Assembly: GCF_009937975.1 (NCBI RefSeq)
Contig: NZ_AP018441.1
Span: forward strand, 620,001-684,000
Source: Undibacterium sp. YM2
GTDB lineage: Bacteria; Pseudomonadota; Gammaproteobacteria; Burkholderiales; Burkholderiaceae_D
Reading direction: 5' to 3'
DNA length: 64,000 bases
Shown here: piece after piece, positions 26,367 to 35,993 of the stretch
Position numbering within the stretch: position 1 is the stretch's first letter
How the letters are laid out: each line of letters starts with the position of its first letter
Notes under the pieces: generated by a model
The model's input: the letters and a program-made list of their open reading frames with translations, nothing else
Databases searched by the model: none
What the model was told of the DNA's origin: nothing
Translations under genes and position numbers: made by a program

Positions 26367-28187
26367 TCAAGGTTTGACTTTCAATCTTTCCAGCGTCGAT
26401 TTCAGGGTCTGGTTTTCCGGGTCTTTTTTCAGGGCATCACGCCAGATTTTTTTTGCATCATCTTTCTGCCCCATGGTCCACAAGACTTCACCCAGATGCA
26501 CACCTATCTCGGCATCAGGGCGCATCTGATAGGCGCGGCGCAGGGCTTGTTCTGCTTCGTCATACTTGGCCAGCCTGAACTTGACCCAGCCCAGGCTATC
26601 GAGGATGAAAGGATCATCCGGTGCCAGTTGGTTGGCTTTTTCTATCAGAGTATTGGCTTCGTCCAGTTGCACATTGCGGTCAGCAAATGAATAACCGAGG
26701 GCGTTATAGGCGTGCTGGCTGGTTGGCGCCAGTTCTATGACTTTGCGCAGTGACGCTTCCATGCTGCTGATGTCTTTTTGTGACTCGGCCAGCATGGCAA
26801 AGTCATACAGCAGGTCAGGATTATTCGGCGTCTGTTTAATGCCTTGTTCCAGCACGGCCCTGGCCTGATCCGGCAGGTTTGCGTCACGCAATAGCTGCGC
26901 TTCGGTCTGTATCAGCTGGATTTGCTCGGTTTCATTACTGGTCTTGATTTGCTGTATGAAAGCGCGCGCTTCCAGCAGCCTGCCTTCCTTGGCCAGCAAG
27001 AAGCCACGGCGTATCTGTACATTGAACCAGGCAGGATTGCGGCCATCATAAGAATCCACCTTCGCCAGCCAGTCTTGTGCGGCTTTGTAATCCTTGCGTT
27101 CAGCTGCTATGCGCGAGAGATTGACCAGGGCTGTGGTCGGGTCGCGCTCTTCGCCGGTCTTACCTTCGAGTGACTGCAGATAACGCAGGAAATAAGCCTC
27201 GGCTTTTTGCGGCTGGTTACGCTCCATCGCCAGCACACCCAGGGTATAGATGGCACTGACATCTTCAGGTTTGTCACGGGCGATGATTTCAAATTCGTGG
27301 TTGGCCTGATCCAGTTGTTTCAGGTCTATCAGTATGCTGGCATAGGCCAGGCGCACGTCGCGGGCACTGGGGTTTTTTACCAGGAAGGCCGATAAGGCCT
27401 TGGCAGCATCCTCTTGTGAAGATGCCTGGGCAACGGTGAGCACCGCCAGTTGAGAATCTGGCCTGGCTTTCAGTACTTGTTGTGCCTCACTGACGGCGAG
27501 CTTGTTGTCACCCTTGACATAGGCACCCTGGGCCAGTGCCATGTGGGCATCAGGACTGTCTTTATATGGTTGCAGCAGGGCGGTCAGGGTATTGTATGCA
27601 CCATTCTTGTCACGGGCACGCGACAACAGCCGCTGCGCCTGCAACATCATCACGCCCAGTTGTTTGGGGTCAGATGACTTCAGTTTTTCCGTATAAACCG
27701 ACTGGATTTCAGCCAGATTGTTATTCATCACCATGAAGCCCAGGTAATACTGGGTAGCTTCATTTGAGTTCGGTGCCAGTTCGCGCCACAGGCGCACAGC
27801 CTGCAGCGCTTCGCCTGATTGTTTTGCGGCCAGCGCGATTTCGGCCGCCCGTTTGGCTATGCGCGGATCGCGGGTTTGTTCTGCCACCGAGTACAGGATG
27901 ACATAGGCGCTTTGCCAGCTACCACGCTGGAAGGCGATTTCTGCAGTGACGATCTTGTAGAATAATTCCTCGGTCAGCTTGACTTCAGGCAAGGGGTCTT
28001 CATAGACCGGTGCACTGGCTACGCCGTTCAGTGTCTTTTCTGCAGACAGGGCTGCCTGGGCAGCGTCGCTGACATGATGTGTGTCTTCGACAGCTACGCC
28101 ACCTGGTTTGCCTACGCTTGCACATCCGCTGATCAGTGCGGCGCTTAATACCAGCGCTGCAGGTCGCCACAGTGAAGTGGCAGACAT
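26367..28187 (-). CDS. TPR-repeat lipoprotein upstream of lolB
   Basis: About 606 residues from the ATG at 28187. A TTG at 28241 would give 624. The N-terminus MSATSLWRPAALVLSAALIS leads into lipobox ISGC, so it is a predicted lipoprotein. The rest is tetratricopeptide repeats, clearest near the C-terminus (AYNALGYSFADRNVQLDEAN, SLGWVKFRLAKYDEAEQALR). Such proteins regularly precede lolB in betaproteobacteria, with a suspected role in outer-membrane biogenesis that is not established. It is divergent from mutM with a short shared promoter region. Confidence 0.88.
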   Translation of the reverse strand: MSATSLWRPAALVLSAALISGCASVGKPGGVAVEDTHHVSDAAQAALSAEKTLNGVASAPVYEDPLPEVKLTEELFYKIVTAEIAFQRGSWQSAYVILYSVAEQTRDPRIAKRAAEIALAAKQSGEALQAVRLWRELAPNSNEATQYYLGFMVMNNNLAEIQSVYTEKLKSSDPKQLGVMMLQAQRLLSRARDKNGAYNTLTALLQPYKDSPDAHMALAQGAYVKGDNKLAVSEAQQVLKARPDSQLAVLTVAQASSQEDAAKALSAFLVKNPSARDVRLAYASILIDLKQLDQANHEFEIIARDKPEDVSAIYTLGVLAMERNQPQKAEAYFLRYLQSLEGKTGEERDPTTALVNLSRIAAERKDYKAAQDWLAKVDSYDGRNPAWFNVQIRRGFLLAKEGRLLEARAFIQQIKTSNETEQIQLIQTEAQLLRDANLPDQARAVLEQGIKQTPNNPDLLYDFAMLAESQKDISSMEASLRKVIELAPTSQHAYNALGYSFADRNVQLDEANTLIEKANQLAPDDPFILDSLGWVKFRLAKYDEAEQALRRAYQMRPDAEIGVHLGEVLWTMGQKDDAKKIWRDALKKDPENQTLKSTLERLKVKP

Positions 28188-28351
28188 GGATGATATTGCG
28201 GATACAATAGGGGTAAAAATGAGAGTAGGCAGTGTTTTCAAAACGAATCCGGATTTGACGTTGATAACTGATTTTACGCTGAAGCAGCAGAGCTGTGGGT
28301 TTCACTACATATATACACTGTGTCAGATTGTAATGGTAAAAGTTCCCGCCT

Positions 28352-29173
28352 ATGCCAGAATTACCTGAAGTTGAAGTGACGCGCCGCGGTGTAGAGCCGC
28401 ACTTGACTGGCAAGCTGGTCACCGACGTGATCATGCGCCGTGCCGGCTTGCGCTGGCCTTTTCCCACCAACTTGCCTGCTTTGCTGGCTGGCAGACGCAT
28501 CCTGGAGACTGGTCGCAGGGGCAAATACCTGTTGTTGCAATTTGAGCATGGTACCTTGCTGATACATCTCGGCATGTCCGGTCATTTGCGCGTACTGGAC
28601 AAAAACCTGCCACCGGCCAAGCATGATCATATTGATATCGTCGTGGGCGAATTCGCCCTGCGCATGACAGACCCACGCCGTTTTGGCGCGGTACTCTGGC
28701 ATGACGCTGCTGATGGCGACCTGGAAGAGCATCTGCTGATACGCCAGTTGGGGGTAGAACCACTGGAAGCCGGATTTAATCCAGAATTATTATATAAATT
28801 AACAAGAAACCGTAGCGCCCCCATCAAGCAAGTCTTGCTGGCCGGGGATATCGTGGTCGGTGTTGGTAATATTTATGCATCAGAAAGCCTGTTCAGAGCT
28901 GGCATCAACCCTAAAACTCAGGCTGGACGCATCAGCCTTAAGCGCTATACTTTACTGGAAGCGGCCATACGTGCGACGCTGGCGGCAGCGATTGAGGCGG
29001 GTGGCAGCACCCTTAAAGATTTCATGGGCGTGGATGGGCAAAGCGGGTATTTTCAGCAATCTTATTTTGTGTATGACCGCACTGGCGAACCCTGCCGTGT
29101 TTGCGGCGAAGCCGTCAGACAGATAAAACAAGGACAACGCAGCAGCTTTTATTGTGCAAAATGTCAGAAATAA
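28352..29173 (+). CDS. mutM: Formamidopyrimidine-DNA glycosylase
   Basis: A base-excision repair enzyme removing 8-oxoguanine and formamidopyrimidines. 273 residues. The catalytic start [17 protein letters not shown] has Pro1 and Glu2, and Lys of GRRGKYLLL (about residue 58) acts in the active site. The helix-two-turn-helix region is [19 protein letters not shown], and the C-terminal zinc finger is [15 protein letters not shown] ... FYCAKC. Together with mutY downstream it forms the GO repair pair, with a GTPase gene between them. Confidence 0.97.
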   Translation: MPELPEVEVTRRGVEPHLTGKLVTDVIMRRAGLRWPFPTNLPALLAGRRILETGRRGKYLLLQFEHGTLLIHLGMSGHLRVLDKNLPPAKHDHIDIVVGEFALRMTDPRRFGAVLWHDAADGDLEEHLLIRQLGVEPLEAGFNPELLYKLTRNRSAPIKQVLLAGDIVVGVGNIYASESLFRAGINPKTQAGRISLKRYTLLEAAIRATLAAAIEAGGSTLKDFMGVDGQSGYFQQSYFVYDRTGEPCRVCGEAVRQIKQGQRSSFYCAKCQK

Positions 29174-29275
29174 ACCCACAAATCTGGCTGAAATGTAAGC
29201 AAAATTCGATTTACACGTATTTTTTTAACGCTTCCATATATACTTGGAATATCAAAAAAGTTAACTGAGGGGAAC

Positions 29276-31213
29276 ATGAGCAATCTGGTTCAGAAATTCC
29301 AGGAGTACAGCGACTGGCGCAAAGGAGTGGTCAAAGCGCTGGAGCAGTACCGGTCATGGATACATGGATCGGATATGGCCGATGCCGCCAGTGATCAACG
29401 CATTGCGCGTTTGATGGAACGTCTGGTTGATGACAAATTGTCTATCGCTTTCGTTGCGGAATTCTCACGCGGCAAGTCAGAACTGATCAATGCCATATTC
29501 TTTGCCGATTACGGTCAGCGCATATTGCCATCATCTGCCGGTCGCACCACCATGTGCCCGACCGAGCTTTTGTATGACGACACCATCCCGCCCTGCATAC
29601 GCCTGTTGCCTATAGAAACCCGTGCCGAAGCGCAATCAACGAGTGAATACAAGGGCCAAAGCCATGTATGGACGGTCTTGCCGCTGAACATCAGCTCGGG
29701 CGACGGCATGCTGGAAGCCTTCAAGCAAGTCAGCCTGACCAAGAAGGTCAGCATAGACGTGGCCAAACAGTATGGCCTGTTCGATGAAAACGACCCCGAT
29801 GCACCGCTGGAAGTCGATGACGATGGCCTGGTAGAGATTTCCCAATGGCGTCATGCCATTATCAACTTCCCTCATCCTTTGTTGAAGGAAGGCCTGATCA
29901 TTGTCGATACGCCTGGCCTGAATGCGATTGGTACCGAGCCTGAACTGACACTGAACCTGATCCCGAATGCGCATGCAGTATTGTTCATCCTGGCTGCCGA
30001 TACCGGCGTGACCAAGAGCGATATCGATGTCTGGCGCAATAATATTGGCAACGGCCCTGGCCGCATGGTCGTCCTGAACAAGATAGACAGCATGTGGGAT
30101 GAGTTGCGCACACCTGAAGAAGTCGAAGCGCAGATCGTCCGCCAGGTCAGCACGGTTGCTCATACTCTGGGGCTGGAAGAAAAGCAGATTTTCCCTATCT
30201 CTGCACAAAAAGGCCTGGTTGCCAAAATCAATAAAGATGCGCCTTTGCTGGCCAGGAGCCGCCTGCCTACGCTGGAATATGCTTTGTCCAAGGAATTGAT
30301 ACCGGCCAAGCAAAACATCATCCGCGCCCAGATGACTTCAGAAATCAATGAAATCATCCATGCGCAACAGGCCGTTATTTCTGCCCGCAGCCGCAGCATG
30401 GTTGAGCAGATGATGGAATTGAAGAGCCTGCGCGGCAAGAATATGAACGTCATCGAACACATGATGAAGCGTATCGATGCCGAGAAAAAAGAATTCGACG
30501 CCAGCCTCTTGCGCATGCAGGGCACGCGCTCGGTGTTTACCCGTTTATCGACTGAGGTATATACCAGCCTGGGCATGGACATCCTGCGCGAAGAAATCCG
30601 CAAATCACGGGAAGCCATGGAGAAGAGCAAGTTCTCGGTTGGCCTGCGTGATTCGGTCAAGCAGTTCTTTTCTCAGGTTAAACTGAACCTGCAGACATCG
30701 AATAAAAAGACAGATGAAATTTCGGAAATGATGACGGTCATGTACCGCAAGTTTTCGACTGAACATGGCCTGGCTCTGTCGTCACCCATGTCTTTCTCTC
30801 TGGACAAATACATCAAGGAAGTTGAAGCGATTGAAGGCGTGTATCAAAAGCAGTTCAGTACCGCGACCTTGCTGACAACACCGCAAGTTGTGTTGATGCA
30901 CAAATTCTTTGATTCTGTTGCCGCCCGCGTCAAGCAAAGTTTCCTGCAAGCCAACCGCGATGTCGAAGCCTGGCAAAAAGTTGTCATGGCGCCGCTGGAA
31001 GCACAGATACGTGAGCACAAAGGCCAGTTGAAAAACCGCATGCAATCGATACAGCGCATTCATGTGGCGACTGACAGCCTGGAAGACAAGATATCGTCAT
31101 TCGAGAGCTTGCAGGCAGATATCGATGCGCAGAAAAAAGCGCTGACCGATCTCGAAGATACCCTGCGGGCCGCATTGACTGCAGAACTGACGGCGCTCAG
31201 GGTGGCTGCCTGA
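29276..31213 (+). CDS. Dynamin-like GTPase
   Basis: 645 residues. A GTPase domain (about residues 50-330) has G1 EFSRGKSELINA, a switch Thr in SSAGRTTMC, G3 LIIVDTPGLNAIG and G4 VVLNKIDS. The rest is helical with coiled-coil character (EEIRKSREAMEKSKFSVGL, LEDKISSFESLQADIDAQKK), as in bacterial dynamin-like proteins that act at membranes. No transmembrane segment is obvious. The GAGGGGAAC ribosome binding site is strong. It lies four bases before mutY, so the three genes mutM-dlp-mutY may be co-transcribed. Function in this organism is unknown. Confidence 0.88.
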   Translation: MSNLVQKFQEYSDWRKGVVKALEQYRSWIHGSDMADAASDQRIARLMERLVDDKLSIAFVAEFSRGKSELINAIFFADYGQRILPSSAGRTTMCPTELLYDDTIPPCIRLLPIETRAEAQSTSEYKGQSHVWTVLPLNISSGDGMLEAFKQVSLTKKVSIDVAKQYGLFDENDPDAPLEVDDDGLVEISQWRHAIINFPHPLLKEGLIIVDTPGLNAIGTEPELTLNLIPNAHAVLFILAADTGVTKSDIDVWRNNIGNGPGRMVVLNKIDSMWDELRTPEEVEAQIVRQVSTVAHTLGLEEKQIFPISAQKGLVAKINKDAPLLARSRLPTLEYALSKELIPAKQNIIRAQMTSEINEIIHAQQAVISARSRSMVEQMMELKSLRGKNMNVIEHMMKRIDAEKKEFDASLLRMQGTRSVFTRLSTEVYTSLGMDILREEIRKSREAMEKSKFSVGLRDSVKQFFSQVKLNLQTSNKKTDEISEMMTVMYRKFSTEHGLALSSPMSFSLDKYIKEVEAIEGVYQKQFSTATLLTTPQVVLMHKFFDSVAARVKQSFLQANRDVEAWQKVVMAPLEAQIREHKGQLKNRMQSIQRIHVATDSLEDKISSFESLQADIDAQKKALTDLEDTLRAALTAELTALRVAA

Positions 31214-31217
31214 AATA

Positions 31218-32401
31218 ATGAAGTCTACAGCATCACGCAGCAAGGCTGGCCCCGCGGGTCAGCCTCAGCTTGCTAATTCCCACGCAAGTCTATACGTCGA
31301 TCACAGTTTTTCTGCAGCGCTCATCACCTGGCAAAAACAGCATGGCCGTCACGGCTTGCCCTGGCAGCAAAGCCATGAGGCTTATCGCGTCTGGCTGTCT
31401 GAAATCATGCTGCAGCAAACGCAGGTCACGGCAGTAATCCCGTATTACACACGCTTCCTGGAAACTTTTCCTACCGTGTTTGACCTGGCCGCCGCACCGG
31501 CCGGGCAAGTCATGGAGCACTGGGCTGGCCTCGGTTATTACACCCGCGCCCGCAACCTGCATCAGTGCGCCAAACAGGTGGTGGATAAATACCAGGGCAA
31601 GTTCCCGGCTGATCCCGTCTTGCTGCAAGAATTGCCAGGTATAGGCCGCTCAACGGCCGCCGCGATCACGGCATTTTCTTATGGCACGGTGGCCGCAATT
31701 CTGGATGGTAACGTCAAGCGCGTATTTGCCCGTGTGTTTGGCATAGATGGTTATCCCGGCACCAGACCCGTTGAAGACAATATGTGGCTGCGCGCCCAGG
31801 CTTTATTGCCCGCGCAAGACATAGGTGCTTATACGCAGGGCCTGATGGACCTGGGGCTACGGTATGTACGCGCAGCAGCCCCAAATGCACGCTATGCCCT
31901 TTCCAGCCACGCTGCGTGGCTTATGCGCAAGGCAGGACCGCAGAGCTGCCGGTACGCAAACCAAAAAAAGCGCAAAAAGAAAAACAAGCCATCATGCTGC
32001 TGGTGCAGGACGGGGCAGAAGTCTTGCTGGAGCGCAGGCCACTCACCGGCATCTGGGGTGGTTTGTTATCGCTGCCTGAGCTGGCGGGCATGCAGGAATA
32101 TAGTGGTGAAGACGATGCCTTTTCTGTCGATGCGCAAATGACGACTGTGTGTGAGCGCGCCAGCCATTTTGGTGACATCGCCAGCATTCAGGTCTTGCCG
32201 GTTTTTGCCCATGTATTCACTCACTTCAAATTACATATCCTGCCAGTGCATGTGCAACTCAAAAAACGTCACCTGCAAGTTGCAGAGGGTGAACTTGGCT
32301 GGCATCCACTCAGTGAAGCAATGCAACTGGGTTTGCCTGCACCTATCAAGACTTTGCTCAGCAATCTTGGCACGCAATCACAACTGCCATTTACTGATTG
32401 A
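31218..32401 (+). pseudogene. mutY: Adenine DNA glycosylase MutY, apparent frameshift
   Basis: MutY removes adenine mispaired with 8-oxoguanine. The first frame has AALITWQKQHGRHGLPWQ-type start, SEIMLQQTQVTAVIPYY, the helix-hairpin-helix LPGIGRSTAAAI and VKRVFARVFG. After GLMDLG the frame shifts at a run of four G (31853-31856). One more G gives LGATVCTRSSPKCTLCPFQPRC, exactly the 4Fe-4S cluster region (C-x6-C-x2-C-x5-C), then the NUDIX-like C-terminal domain (VLLERRPLTGIWGGLLSLPE). Corrected length is 394 residues. If the deletion is real, the strain lacks MutY's cluster and should be a G:C to T:A mutator. I think a sequencing error is likelier. Confidence 0.88.
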
Positions 32402-32475
32402 GTAATTCCGCTTAGACTCCTGAAGTTGCTATTAAAGTAATCAAGTCATTAAGTAAGCAGTTTCAGGAGACCACT

Positions 32476-33951
32476 TTGAACAAAAGACTCATGCAAAGGC
32501 TCATGTCTGGTCTGGCGCTATGCAGCGCCGTGACAGCACATGCCAATGCCGCAGCCACTACTTCACCCACCAGGGCCTGCCGCCTGCCAGAATTCCCGCA
32601 AGAAGTGCAATGCGGTCAGGTGCAAAGACCCTTGAATCCGGCGCAACCGCAAGGCAAGCAGATCGATATCCACTATGTTGTGATCCCTTCGCAGGACAGG
32701 AATAAATTGCCGGATGCCGTCTTCCTGCTGGCCGGTGGCCCAGGCCAAAGTGCCATCAGCGTCGCCAGTTGGGCGACCACCCTGATGGCACGCCTGAACC
32801 GCCGCCGTGATCTGGTGTTTGTTGATCAGCGTGGCACGGGCCGTAGTGCACCGCTGGAATGTCCTGAACTCGAAAAAGCCGAAGAAATTTTATCGCCGGA
32901 ACAAAGAGTCAAAGTCACCGACGACTGCATGCGCCAGTTGCAAACCTTGCCTTATGGCGAGCTGCAATACTTTGGTACCAGCATTGCCATGCAGGACCTG
33001 GAGGCGGTACGCCTGAAGCAAGGCTATGGCCGTATCAATGTCGTCGGTGCCTCGTATGGCACGCGTGCCGGGCTTGAATACCTGCGTCAGTTCCCGCAAT
33101 CGGTGCGCCGCATCGTGCTTGATGGCGTGGTGCCACCCAGCATGCGTCTGGCCAGTGCCGATGCACAAAAAGCGCTGGATGCCTTGTTCAGGGATTGCAA
33201 AAAAGAAGCCGCCTGCAATGCCAGCTACCCTGACCTGGAGAACCGCTGGAAAAAACTGCTGGCCAGCCAGCCGCAGAAAATCAGTATCACGCACCCACGC
33301 ATGGGTACACCCATAAAGACCGAGATGACGCGTGACAGTTTGTTGGGCCTGGTCCATAAAACCCTGTACAGCCCCAATTCATTATCCGCTTTACCCTATG
33401 CGCTGACGCAGGCAGAGCAGGGCAATTATGCACCGCTTGTGACCATGACAGGTGCTACCAATTTGCCTGGCCCCGGTGGCATTTCTTATGGCATGCATTT
33501 CTCGGTGTGGTGTGGTGAAGCTTTTGCACAGTCGGCAAGTTTGCCTGCCAATGATGATTTTGAAAAACTCATGGCTGAACAATATACCCAGACTTGCAAA
33601 AAATGGCCGCGTAGCGAAATACCGGCAGACTTTTTCAAGGTGCCCGCCTCAGCTTCGCCTGCCCTGTTGCTGAGTGGTGGTCTTGATCCCGTCACGCCCA
33701 CCAGATATGGCGATGAAGTCGCCAAGGCGCTGGGCCCGAATGCCCGTCATGTCGTCATAGAAAATACTGGTCACGGTTTGTTGGCCCAAGGCTGCATACG
33801 CGATGTAGTGCATCGTTTTTTAAATGCCAAAGAAGACAGCGAAGCCGTCAAGGTTGATACCACCTGCGTGCGCCAGATACCACGTGCACTGGCCTGGCAG
33901 GCACCTGTGCCGCCCGCTGCCAGCAAAGCGGGCAAGGAGGTCAAGCCATGA
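32476..33951 (+). CDS. Secreted alpha/beta hydrolase (TAP-like peptidase)
   Basis: 491 residues. The TTG start is chosen because AGGAG lies at the right distance. The next ATG (32491) is too far. A signal peptide ends near AHANAA. The fold of the proline iminopeptidase / tripeptidyl aminopeptidase group is shown by LLAGGPGQSAI (oxyanion), DQRGTGRS, the nucleophile GASYGTRAGLEY, Asp in LLSGGLDPVTP and His in ENTGHGLLAQGC. It probably cleaves N-terminal residues from peptides in the periplasm. It overlaps the ABC transporter ATPase gene by four bases, so the three are one operon. Confidence 0.9.
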   Translation: MNKRLMQRLMSGLALCSAVTAHANAAATTSPTRACRLPEFPQEVQCGQVQRPLNPAQPQGKQIDIHYVVIPSQDRNKLPDAVFLLAGGPGQSAISVASWATTLMARLNRRRDLVFVDQRGTGRSAPLECPELEKAEEILSPEQRVKVTDDCMRQLQTLPYGELQYFGTSIAMQDLEAVRLKQGYGRINVVGASYGTRAGLEYLRQFPQSVRRIVLDGVVPPSMRLASADAQKALDALFRDCKKEAACNASYPDLENRWKKLLASQPQKISITHPRMGTPIKTEMTRDSLLGLVHKTLYSPNSLSALPYALTQAEQGNYAPLVTMTGATNLPGPGGISYGMHFSVWCGEAFAQSASLPANDDFEKLMAEQYTQTCKKWPRSEIPADFFKVPASASPALLLSGGLDPVTPTRYGDEVAKALGPNARHVVIENTGHGLLAQGCIRDVVHRFLNAKEDSEAVKVDTTCVRQIPRALAWQAPVPPAASKAGKEVKP

Positions 33952-34778
33952 TTATCGTCAATGACTTGCACAAAGAATTTGTGCGCCTCGGCAAATCCTC
34001 AGGCAATGCTTTTGTCAATGCTGCCCGCAGCCTGGGCTTGATGAAAAAAACCAGTGAAGTGGTCAAGGCTGTTGATGGCGTCAGCTTCAGCGCCAGTGAC
34101 GGCTGCATCACCGGTTTGCTGGGCGCGAATGGCGCAGGCAAAACCACCACGCTGCGCATGATCGCCGCACTCTTGCAATCCGACGAAGGACAGATCACGG
34201 TCGATGGCACGGCCGTCAAGGCAGGTACTTCATCGACGCAGTCACACATGGGGGTCTTGTCAGATGCCCGTGGCCTCTACCCACGACTGACCGCAAGGGA
34301 AAATATCCATTACTATGGCTTGCTGCATGGTATGGACACTGCTCATGCAGAGCAGCGCACCAGGCAGTTGTCGCAATGGCTGGACATGGACAAATTGCTG
34401 GATCGCCGCACCGATGGTTTCAGCCAGGGTGAACGTATGAAAACTGCGCTGGCAAGAGCGCTGGTGCATGATCCCAAGAACATCATTCTGGATGAACCCA
34501 CCAACGGTCTGGACGTCGTCGCTACCCGTGCATTGCGGGAATTCTTGCGCTTCTTGCGCTCGCCAGAAGGTGGTGGCAAGTGCATCATTTTCTCTACTCA
34601 CATCATGCAAGAGGTAGAGCGCCTGTGCGACCAGGTTGTCATCGTTGCCCAGGGCAAGGACGTGGCGCATGGCACGGTAGAAGAATTGCTGGCGCAATCC
34701 GGTGAAGATAATTTTGAAGATGCCTTCGTCAAACTGGCATTCCTGCATCCACAAAAATCCCTGACAGGAGTGAATTGA
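33948..34778 (+). CDS. ABC transporter ATPase, NatA-like
   Basis: 276 residues. Walker A GLLGANGAGKTTTLRM (about residues 55-70), signature FSQGERMKTALARAL, Walker B NIILDEPTNGLD and switch His FSTHIMQEVERL are all present. It is closest in layout to NatA (sodium efflux ATPase) of NatAB. The ribosome binding site AAGGAGG lies inside the end of the hydrolase gene, and the ATG overlaps the hydrolase stop. It pairs with the permease downstream. Confidence 0.9.
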   Translation: MIIVNDLHKEFVRLGKSSGNAFVNAARSLGLMKKTSEVVKAVDGVSFSASDGCITGLLGANGAGKTTTLRMIAALLQSDEGQITVDGTAVKAGTSSTQSHMGVLSDARGLYPRLTARENIHYYGLLHGMDTAHAEQRTRQLSQWLDMDKLLDRRTDGFSQGERMKTALARALVHDPKNIILDEPTNGLDVVATRALREFLRFLRSPEGGGKCIIFSTHIMQEVERLCDQVVIVAQGKDVAHGTVEELLAQSGEDNFEDAFVKLAFLHPQKSLTGVN

Positions 34779-35941
34779 TGAAAGCCACTTTAGCTATCCT
34801 GCGCAAGGAATTGCGTGATGCCTTGCGTGACCGCCGTACCCTGCTGGTAGCCCTGATCAGTTCATTGCTGGGCGTGCCACTGATGCTCCTGATTTTCTCG
34901 GTGGTGCTGACCCAGGTTGAATCGCAGGAAGAAAAACGTACCGTGCTCGTCAAAGGTATTGAACATGCACGTGGACTGGAAAACTTCATCCTGCGTCAGG
35001 GTTATCAAATCAAGACCGCGCCTGATGATTACGCTGCCAAATCGCAAAGCAAGGAACTTGACCAGCCCGTCTTGCTGATCCCCGATGACTTTGATGAGAA
35101 GCTGGCATCAGGTGGCAAGGGTGTTCTGGAAATAGCCTTTGATACCTCGAACCGCCAGGCAGAATTTGGTGTGCGCCCCCTGCGCCGTTTGCTGGATGGC
35201 TATTCACAGGAACTGGCCACATTGGGGCTGGCCATGCGTGGCGTGTCGCTGGAATTATTGCAGCGCCTCGACATACGCGAGCGACATATCAAAAAACCGG
35301 AAGAACGCAAAGCCACCATCACCACCATGCTGCCCATGATGGTCTTGATGGCCATCGTCCTTGGTGGCATGTATGCCGCGATTGATACGACTGCTGGTGA
35401 ACGCGAACGCGGCTCGCTGGAGCCACTGATGATGAACCCTGTCACTGGCTGGCAACTGACCATCGGCAAATGGAGCGCGGTCGCGATTGTTGGCATGGGC
35501 GTAGTGGTGCTGACCATTTTCAGCTTCTTTCCCTCGCAGTGGCTGATCCATAATGAAACCCTGCGCGCTGAATTCCAGTTCAACTTCAAGGATGCGATGG
35601 GCTTTTTGCTGGTCTTGTTGCCATTGGCCGCCAGCGTTGCCGCGATACAGATTGCCATTTCGCTGGATTGCAAAAGCTATAAAGAAGCCCAGGTACGCAA
35701 CCAGATGGTGACCATGTTTATCCCCTTTGTATCTCTGGTACCCATCCTGTTCCCTGGCCGCGAACCCTCGTGGTTCCAGTGGGTGCCGGTGCTGTCGCAA
35801 AACCAGATGATGAACCAGGTGTTGAAAGGCGAAACCCTGAGTGTGGTCGCAGTTGGCATCGCCTTTCTGGTTTGCGCCTTGATGAGCCTGGTCAGCCTGG
35901 CGTATATTTCGCAAAAAATGCGCAGGGTGGTGATGCATTGA
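34778..35941 (+). CDS. ABC-2 type permease, NatB-like
   Basis: 387 residues from the ATG of the TGATG overlap with the ATPase gene (AGGAG seven bases upstream). It starts MKATLAILRKELRDALRDRR, a standard ABC-2 export permease start, with one membrane helix at about 20-42, a large extracytoplasmic part and a C-terminal membrane domain (MLPMMVLMAIVLGGMYAAID, then four more helices). The motif DTTAGERERGSLEPLMMNPV is typical of NatB/YhaP proteins. Likely substrate class is sodium or a drug, inferred from family only. Confidence 0.9.
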   Translation: MKATLAILRKELRDALRDRRTLLVALISSLLGVPLMLLIFSVVLTQVESQEEKRTVLVKGIEHARGLENFILRQGYQIKTAPDDYAAKSQSKELDQPVLLIPDDFDEKLASGGKGVLEIAFDTSNRQAEFGVRPLRRLLDGYSQELATLGLAMRGVSLELLQRLDIRERHIKKPEERKATITTMLPMMVLMAIVLGGMYAAIDTTAGERERGSLEPLMMNPVTGWQLTIGKWSAVAIVGMGVVVLTIFSFFPSQWLIHNETLRAEFQFNFKDAMGFLLVLLPLAASVAAIQIAISLDCKSYKEAQVRNQMVTMFIPFVSLVPILFPGREPSWFQWVPVLSQNQMMNQVLKGETLSVVAVGIAFLVCALMSLVSLAYISQKMRRVVMH

Positions 35942-35993
35942 ACATGCAGTTTTTTGGCGCACCGACCAGCAAATTGAACCGGATAAAATCATT

